From contig MKVF01000017.1 in assembly GCA_001899145.1 (NCBI GenBank), positions 1-64,000 on the forward strand: DNA of 64,000 nucleotides. Reading direction: 5' to 3'. Under the pieces are notes generated by a model, which ran no database searches, had not been told where the DNA came from, and was given only the letters and a program-made list of their open reading frames with translations. The DNA comes from Flavobacteriia bacterium 40-80. GTDB lineage: Bacteria > Bacteroidota > Bacteroidia > Flavobacteriales_D > Crocinitomicaceae. Numbering within the stretch: the stretch's first letter is position 1; each line of letters starts with the position of its first letter. Shown in pieces: positions 59,846 through 64,000 of the stretch. Made by a program: the position numbers and the translations under genes.

Positions 59846-62740
59846 ATGAATAAAACGACATCAAAAAAGAAAAGCTGGTTGAAGAAGCTTCTGATCGGTA
59901 CCGGAATCGTATTTGTGCTGTTACTGGCAGCGCTTATTATTATCCCGATTTTTTACAAAGAGGAGATTAAGAATCTTGCGTTGAAAGAAGTGAATAAAAT
60001 GCTTTTGGCAGATGTCGGCGTGAAAGATTTTGACCTGACGATCATATCGACGTTTCCGAAGCTTACGGCGCAGTTTGACGGAATTACGATAACCGGGCGC
60101 GATACATTTGATAAAGTGGAGCTGGTGAACATCGAACGTTTTAATGTGCATCTTGATTTCTGGAGCTTGTTTGGTGACCAGTTTGAAATTAAAGGATTTT
60201 CTATTGATAAGCCGGTGGTGGATGTGCGTGTCCTGAAAAACGGATTGGCAAATTATGATATCGTTAAACCTGATTCTTTAAAGACACCTGAAGAGAAAGA
60301 AGAGCCCTCTTCCTTTAAGCTGGCGTTGAATCATTATGAGATCAATAACGCACATATAAAATACGATGACCGTTCTTCCAATATGTTTGCAGAGCTGGTA
60401 AATTTCAATCATACCGGTTCAGGAGATCTGACGGCTGACGTGATTGACTTTGATACGAAAACCAATATGGATGAGCTGACATTTAAAATGGACGGATTGT
60501 CTTACCTTACAAAAGTAAAGACGGATCTTGTTGCCAATTTGCTGATGGAATTTAAAGAAAGCTCCTCAAAATTCACACTTCGTGAAAACTCGCTGGCATT
60601 GAATAATTTCAATATGTCCGTGAAAGGCTTCTATGAGATGTTCGATAACAAGAGCGAAATGGACTTAACGCTGAACACCGGAAAATCTACATTTAAAGAT
60701 CTGCTTTCTCTGGTTCCTGCGTTTTATAAAACCGGCTATGAAAGCATGGTTACAAGCGGAAGTCTGGCATTAAATGCAGCTGTAAAAGGAACGCTGGATG
60801 ATAAAAATTATCCTTCCTGGAATGCAGGATTAAAAGTAAGTAACGCGTCCGTGAAATATCCGGACCTGCCGGAGCAATTGAAAAATATTCAGATCGATGC
60901 GAAATCGACATTTCCGGGAGGAAGCAACCTGAACGCAATGACTGCGGACGTGAATAAATTTCATGTGGATTTCGTAAAAAATACCGTCGATGCAACGCTG
61001 AAGCTGCGTAATATTATGGCAGATCCGGCCATTGACACTAAAATCAAAGCAAATGTAGATCTGGCAACGCTGGGAAAAGTTATTCCGTTAGCAGAAGGAG
61101 AATCCTATAATGGTCTTTTAGATGCGGATATCGCCCTGAAAGGAAAGATGAGCTCTATTGAAAAAGAACGGTACGAAGAATTTGACGCGTTAGGGACGCT
61201 GATCCTGAAAGATATGATATATAAATCTCCGGATTTGCCGAAATCGGTAAGCATTAGTGAAATGGTCTTTAGATTTACACCTAAAAACCTGAATCTGGAA
61301 ACTTTGAAAGCAAAAACAGGAAATTCAGACTTTGCCGTGAACGGAACCATAGATAATTACCTTGCGTACTTATTCAAGGATGAAAAGCTGAAAGGAGATT
61401 TCAGATTTACCTCTAATTATCTTGATGTTGATGAGCTGATGGGCTATGTTCCTGCTTCTTCAGGCGAAGAAACACCTCAGGAACCGGCAAGCTCTTCGGA
61501 AGAAGCGGTTACTATTCCTGCCAATATTGATTTTAATCTGAATACAGCTATCGGAAAGATCCGTTATTCCGGACTGGATATTGAGCAGGTAACAGGAAAT
61601 ATCGGCTTGAAAAACGAAACAGCTTATCTCAATAATATTAAAATGAAAGCCATGGGCGGAACAGTTGGTTTAGATGGTTCCTACAATACCAGTAATCCGT
61701 ACCAGCCGACTGTTGATTTAGGGTATAATCTGAATCAGATTGATATCAACACGCTGGCAACAACATTTGTGACCGTAGAGAAGTTTGCCCCGATTCTGAA
61801 ATATGTTCAGGGAAAAGTTTCTTCCAATCTGACGCTGAATTCGAAGGTAACACCTGATTTTTCTCCGATATTGAGCTCTATCAACAGTTTGGGTGATTTC
61901 AGCACTACATCCATTACCATTTCCGGGTTCGAGCCGCTTGCAAAATTAGGATCAGCTTTAAAAATGGATAAGCTCGGCTCGGCTCAGACGCTTAAAAATC
62001 TTACGGCTAAGTTTAAAATTGCTGATGGGAAGCTGATGACACAGAAACCGATCAATGTTAAGATCGGAAATATCTCTACGGAAACAGAAGGATTTACAGC
62101 TTTGGATCAGTCCATTGGCTATACGATGAAAATGAACATTCCTAAAGAAGAAATTCCGCAGGTAATTATTAAGAACATTGAGAAAGGGCTGGAAAAAGTG
62201 AATGGGCTTGTTCCGCAGCTGAAGCTGGCAAATTTACCGGCCATCATTCCGGTAAATGTGAATATCGGTGGTACAGTGAAAAACCCGAAAATCACGACAG
62301 ATATTGAAAACTCCATTAAAAAACTGACGGGTAATCTGAAAGAATCCGTAAAAGAAGCAGCGAAGGAAGTTTTCGAAAAAGCGAAAGACTCTGTAAAAAC
62401 TGTTGTTACCAATAAGGTAAATGAAGTGAAAGAAGATGTAAGCGCAGAGATTCAAAAGAAAAAACAACAGATTCTGGATGAAGCGCAGAAACAGGCAAAT
62501 ACAATAAAATCAGAAGCTAAAAAACAGGCAGATAATGTGCGTGCTGAGGGAGAAAAAGCTGCTCAGAAGCTGATCGATGAAGCAGGCTCTAACCCATTGA
62601 AGAAGAAGGCTGCTGAAATTGCTGCCAAGAAAGTACGCGATGAAGCTAACTCGAAAGCAGACAAGCTGGAATCAGAAGCTAACGCAAAAGCGGATGGCAT
62701 TATGAAAACAGCCAATGAAAAAGCTGCTGCAGTGAAATAA
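59846..62740 (+). CDS. AsmA-like protein with long amphipathic helical tail
   Basis: A 964-residue periplasmic protein with an N-terminal anchor (about 12-35, 'LLIGTGIVFVLLLAALIIIP'). Its AsmA-like body (about 40-800) has 'LADVGVKDFDLTIISTFPKL', 'FEIKGFSIDKPVVDVRVLKN' and 'SLGDFSTTSITISGFEPLAK', and 'VNGLVPQLKLANLPAIIPVN' near its end. Residues about 825-964 switch to an Ala/Lys/Glu-rich helix built of EAxKxAxxxxxEAxKxA-like units, resembling LEA or apolipoprotein amphipathic helices. Likely role: lipid handling in the periplasm (family inference). Confidence 0.86.
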   Translation: MNKTTSKKKSWLKKLLIGTGIVFVLLLAALIIIPIFYKEEIKNLALKEVNKMLLADVGVKDFDLTIISTFPKLTAQFDGITITGRDTFDKVELVNIERFNVHLDFWSLFGDQFEIKGFSIDKPVVDVRVLKNGLANYDIVKPDSLKTPEEKEEPSSFKLALNHYEINNAHIKYDDRSSNMFAELVNFNHTGSGDLTADVIDFDTKTNMDELTFKMDGLSYLTKVKTDLVANLLMEFKESSSKFTLRENSLALNNFNMSVKGFYEMFDNKSEMDLTLNTGKSTFKDLLSLVPAFYKTGYESMVTSGSLALNAAVKGTLDDKNYPSWNAGLKVSNASVKYPDLPEQLKNIQIDAKSTFPGGSNLNAMTADVNKFHVDFVKNTVDATLKLRNIMADPAIDTKIKANVDLATLGKVIPLAEGESYNGLLDADIALKGKMSSIEKERYEEFDALGTLILKDMIYKSPDLPKSVSISEMVFRFTPKNLNLETLKAKTGNSDFAVNGTIDNYLAYLFKDEKLKGDFRFTSNYLDVDELMGYVPASSGEETPQEPASSSEEAVTIPANIDFNLNTAIGKIRYSGLDIEQVTGNIGLKNETAYLNNIKMKAMGGTVGLDGSYNTSNPYQPTVDLGYNLNQIDINTLATTFVTVEKFAPILKYVQGKVSSNLTLNSKVTPDFSPILSSINSLGDFSTTSITISGFEPLAKLGSALKMDKLGSAQTLKNLTAKFKIADGKLMTQKPINVKIGNISTETEGFTALDQSIGYTMKMNIPKEEIPQVIIKNIEKGLEKVNGLVPQLKLANLPAIIPVNVNIGGTVKNPKITTDIENSIKKLTGNLKESVKEAAKEVFEKAKDSVKTVVTNKVNEVKEDVSAEIQKKKQQILDEAQKQANTIKSEAKKQADNVRAEGEKAAQKLIDEAGSNPLKKKAAEIAAKKVRDEANSKADKLESEANAKADGIMKTANEKAAAVK

Positions 62741-62764
62741 TAAAGACACATAGGAATAAACAAA

Positions 62765-62798
62765 AATCCCCGAAACGAAGTTTCGGGGATTTTTGTTT
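62765..62798 (+). terminator. Rho-independent terminator after the AsmA-like gene
   Basis: The hairpin AAATCCCCGAAAC / GTTTCGGGGATTT with trailing Ts. Confidence 0.92.
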
Positions 62799-62842
62799 TA
62801 AGGGAAAATTGATAATGCACTAAAATTAAATCTTATATCTTT

Positions 62843-62898
62843 TTCTAGTGTCTTATAGTCTAATGTCTAGTATCTAATATCTTGAGTCTAGTGTCTTA
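62843..62898. repeat. Intergenic 7-bp-period TCT repeat
   Basis: Heptads with TCT at a fixed place: AGTCTAA, TGTCTAG, TATCTAA, TATCTTG, AGTCTAG, TGTCTTA (62857-62898) with two more units before, one base out of phase. It lies between the AsmA-like terminator and the rfbB stop, in a gap that holds nothing else. Confidence 0.8.
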
Positions 62899-62923
62899 AT
62901 AATATCTGTAGTCTTTAATCCGA

Positions 62924-63967
62924 TTATTTCCCGTACATCTTCTCATAGTATTCCTGATATTCCCCGGATGTTACATTTTTCACCCATTCCTGATTTTCCA
63001 GGTACCAGTCAACGGTTTTGGAAAGGCCTTCTTCAAATGTAATAGAAGGTTTCCAGTTCAGTTCTGCTTCCAGTTTTTGTGCATCTATCGCGTAACGCAG
63101 ATCGTGCCCGGCACGGTCCTTTACAAACCGGATCAATTGTTTGCTTGTTCCTTCCGGCCGGTTTAATTTCTGATCCATCAGCTCACATAAGAAATGTACC
63201 AGCTCAATGTTTTTCCATTCATTCAAACCGCCGACATTGTAGGATTCACCGATTCTTCCGTTGTGGAAGATCGTATCGATCGCCGAAGCATGATCTTCTA
63301 CCCATAGCCAGTCACGGATGTTTTCACCTTTCCCGTAAACAGGAAGCTCTTTGTTGTTCAGGATATTTAGGATCATTAGCGGAATTAATTTCTCCGGGAA
63401 ATGATGGCTTCCATAATTGTTGGAACAATTTGACATTTTTACAGGAAGACCGTAAGTATGAAAGTAAGCATTCACAAAATGATCAGAAGAAGCTTTTGAT
63501 GCAGAATAAGGGCTTCTCGGGTCATAAGCGGTTGTCTCTTGGAACAAACCGTCTTCTCCTAAGCTTCCGTACACTTCATCCGTGGAAACATGATGAAAAA
63601 CATGATCTTTCCCGTCCTGCCATTCAGAGCGGGCAACTTCCAGTAAATTTAATGTTCCGATTACATTCGTCATGGCAAACTGCATCGGACCGTCAATAGA
63701 GCGATCGACATGAGATTCCGCTGCCAAATGGATAACATGCGTAATGTGGAAATTGTGAAATGCGTTCCGGACGTCCTCTATATTACAGATATCACCTTTT
63801 ACAAAATGATAATTAGATTCGTTTTCAATATCCTGAAGATTGTGAATGTTTCCCGCATAGGTCAGCTTGTCGAAATTGACAATTTTATAATCAGGATATT
63901 TCTTAACAAATCTGCGTACAACGTGTGAACCGATAAAACCGGCTCCTCCGGTAACCAAAATATTCAT
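62924..63967 (-). CDS. rfbB: dTDP-glucose 4,6-dehydratase
   Basis: A 347-residue NAD-dependent short-chain dehydrogenase converting dTDP-glucose to the 4-keto-6-deoxy sugar on the path to dTDP-rhamnose. It shows 'MNILVTGGAGFIGSHVVRR', 'LAAESHVDRSIDGP', 'HHVSTDEVYGSLGE', 'SPYSASKASSDHFV' (Tyr-Lys catalytic pair), and 'RDWLWVEDHASAID'. The start at 63967 leaves only 33 bp to the window edge, so the genes that normally accompany it are outside. Supplies surface polysaccharide sugars. Confidence 0.95.
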   Translation of the reverse strand: MNILVTGGAGFIGSHVVRRFVKKYPDYKIVNFDKLTYAGNIHNLQDIENESNYHFVKGDICNIEDVRNAFHNFHITHVIHLAAESHVDRSIDGPMQFAMTNVIGTLNLLEVARSEWQDGKDHVFHHVSTDEVYGSLGEDGLFQETTAYDPRSPYSASKASSDHFVNAYFHTYGLPVKMSNCSNNYGSHHFPEKLIPLMILNILNNKELPVYGKGENIRDWLWVEDHASAIDTIFHNGRIGESYNVGGLNEWKNIELVHFLCELMDQKLNRPEGTSKQLIRFVKDRAGHDLRYAIDAQKLEAELNWKPSITFEEGLSKTVDWYLENQEWVKNVTSGEYQEYYEKMYGK

Positions 63968-64000
63968 GTAGAATCTGTAAAATAATTAGTAATTAAGCTC

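Noticed and set aside
62843-62898. Heptad array considered as a CRISPR or microsatellite
   Set aside because: Units are only 7 bp and degenerate, with no spacers, and are too varied for a simple microsatellite.
63079-63699. 206-codon plus-strand frame inside rfbB
   Set aside because: Antisense to dTDP-glucose 4,6-dehydratase; its length comes from the codon pattern of the real gene.

Overview
The window reads as a chromosomal segment of a free-living Bacteroidota, most likely Flavobacteriales of the Fluviicola/Crocinitomicaceae type (inference from gene content, not a database match). The grounds are several very large secreted proteins ending in type IX secretion (T9SS) sorting domains (three gliding-motility/CHU_C type, two or three type A), SprB repeats, a TonB-dependent receptor with an N-terminal carboxypeptidase-regulatory domain, DUF5723 and DUF6089 outer-membrane proteins, a YtxJ bacilliredoxin, and TAnnTTTG promoter -7 boxes. 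I saw no rRNA, tRNA, CRISPR array, insertion sequence or prophage by eye.

Layout. 0.2-2.6 kb: a minus-strand operon pheS-ytxJ-glutamine cyclotransferase. 2.6-4.8 kb: a tandem duplication of about 1.14 kb carrying two small paralogous lipoprotein genes (array A-B-A'-B'), with breakpoints inside the first codons of pheS and queA. 4.8-10 kb: queA, a 52-residue tatA, gatA, a LysM lytic transglycosylase and a HAD phosphatase. 10-15.4 kb: methylmalonyl-CoA epimerase with a secreted protein, then a peptide-binding lipoprotein coupled to a TonB receptor. 15.5-31 kb: a SprB-repeat T9SS protein, CvpA, a flavoprotein, a lipase, a LolC/FtsX-like permease that lacks a normal start codon, rbfA, an MsbA-like exporter, a choice-of-anchor-L T9SS protein, DUF2461 and AsmA proteins. 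31-42.9 kb: a DUF5723 protein with a lipoprotein, a DUF6089 barrel, a usp-thiamine diphosphokinase-riboflavin synthase operon, a soluble PAS histidine kinase with its response regulator, a LEA-type lipoprotein and an M20 dipeptidase. 43-51.6 kb: a second choice-of-anchor-L protein, 3-hydroxyanthranilate dioxygenase, a PspC/PadR pair with a palindromic operator, and a leucine-rich-repeat T9SS protein. 51.6-64 kb: a GT-C-like membrane protein, der, era, a choice-of-anchor-I T9SS protein, a divergent beta-barrel/AsmA pair with charged tails, and dTDP-glucose 4,6-dehydratase.

Functionally this is mostly core housekeeping (translation, ribosome assembly, tRNA modification, envelope maintenance, cofactors) interleaved with surface-display cargo. 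The most unusual features are the nested lipoprotein duplication with a gene-conversion-like mosaic, the permease with no ATG/GTG/TTG start, the PadR operator overlapping its promoter, and degenerate intergenic repeats with 7-bp and 9-bp periods. I did not find a clear new defence or mobile system.
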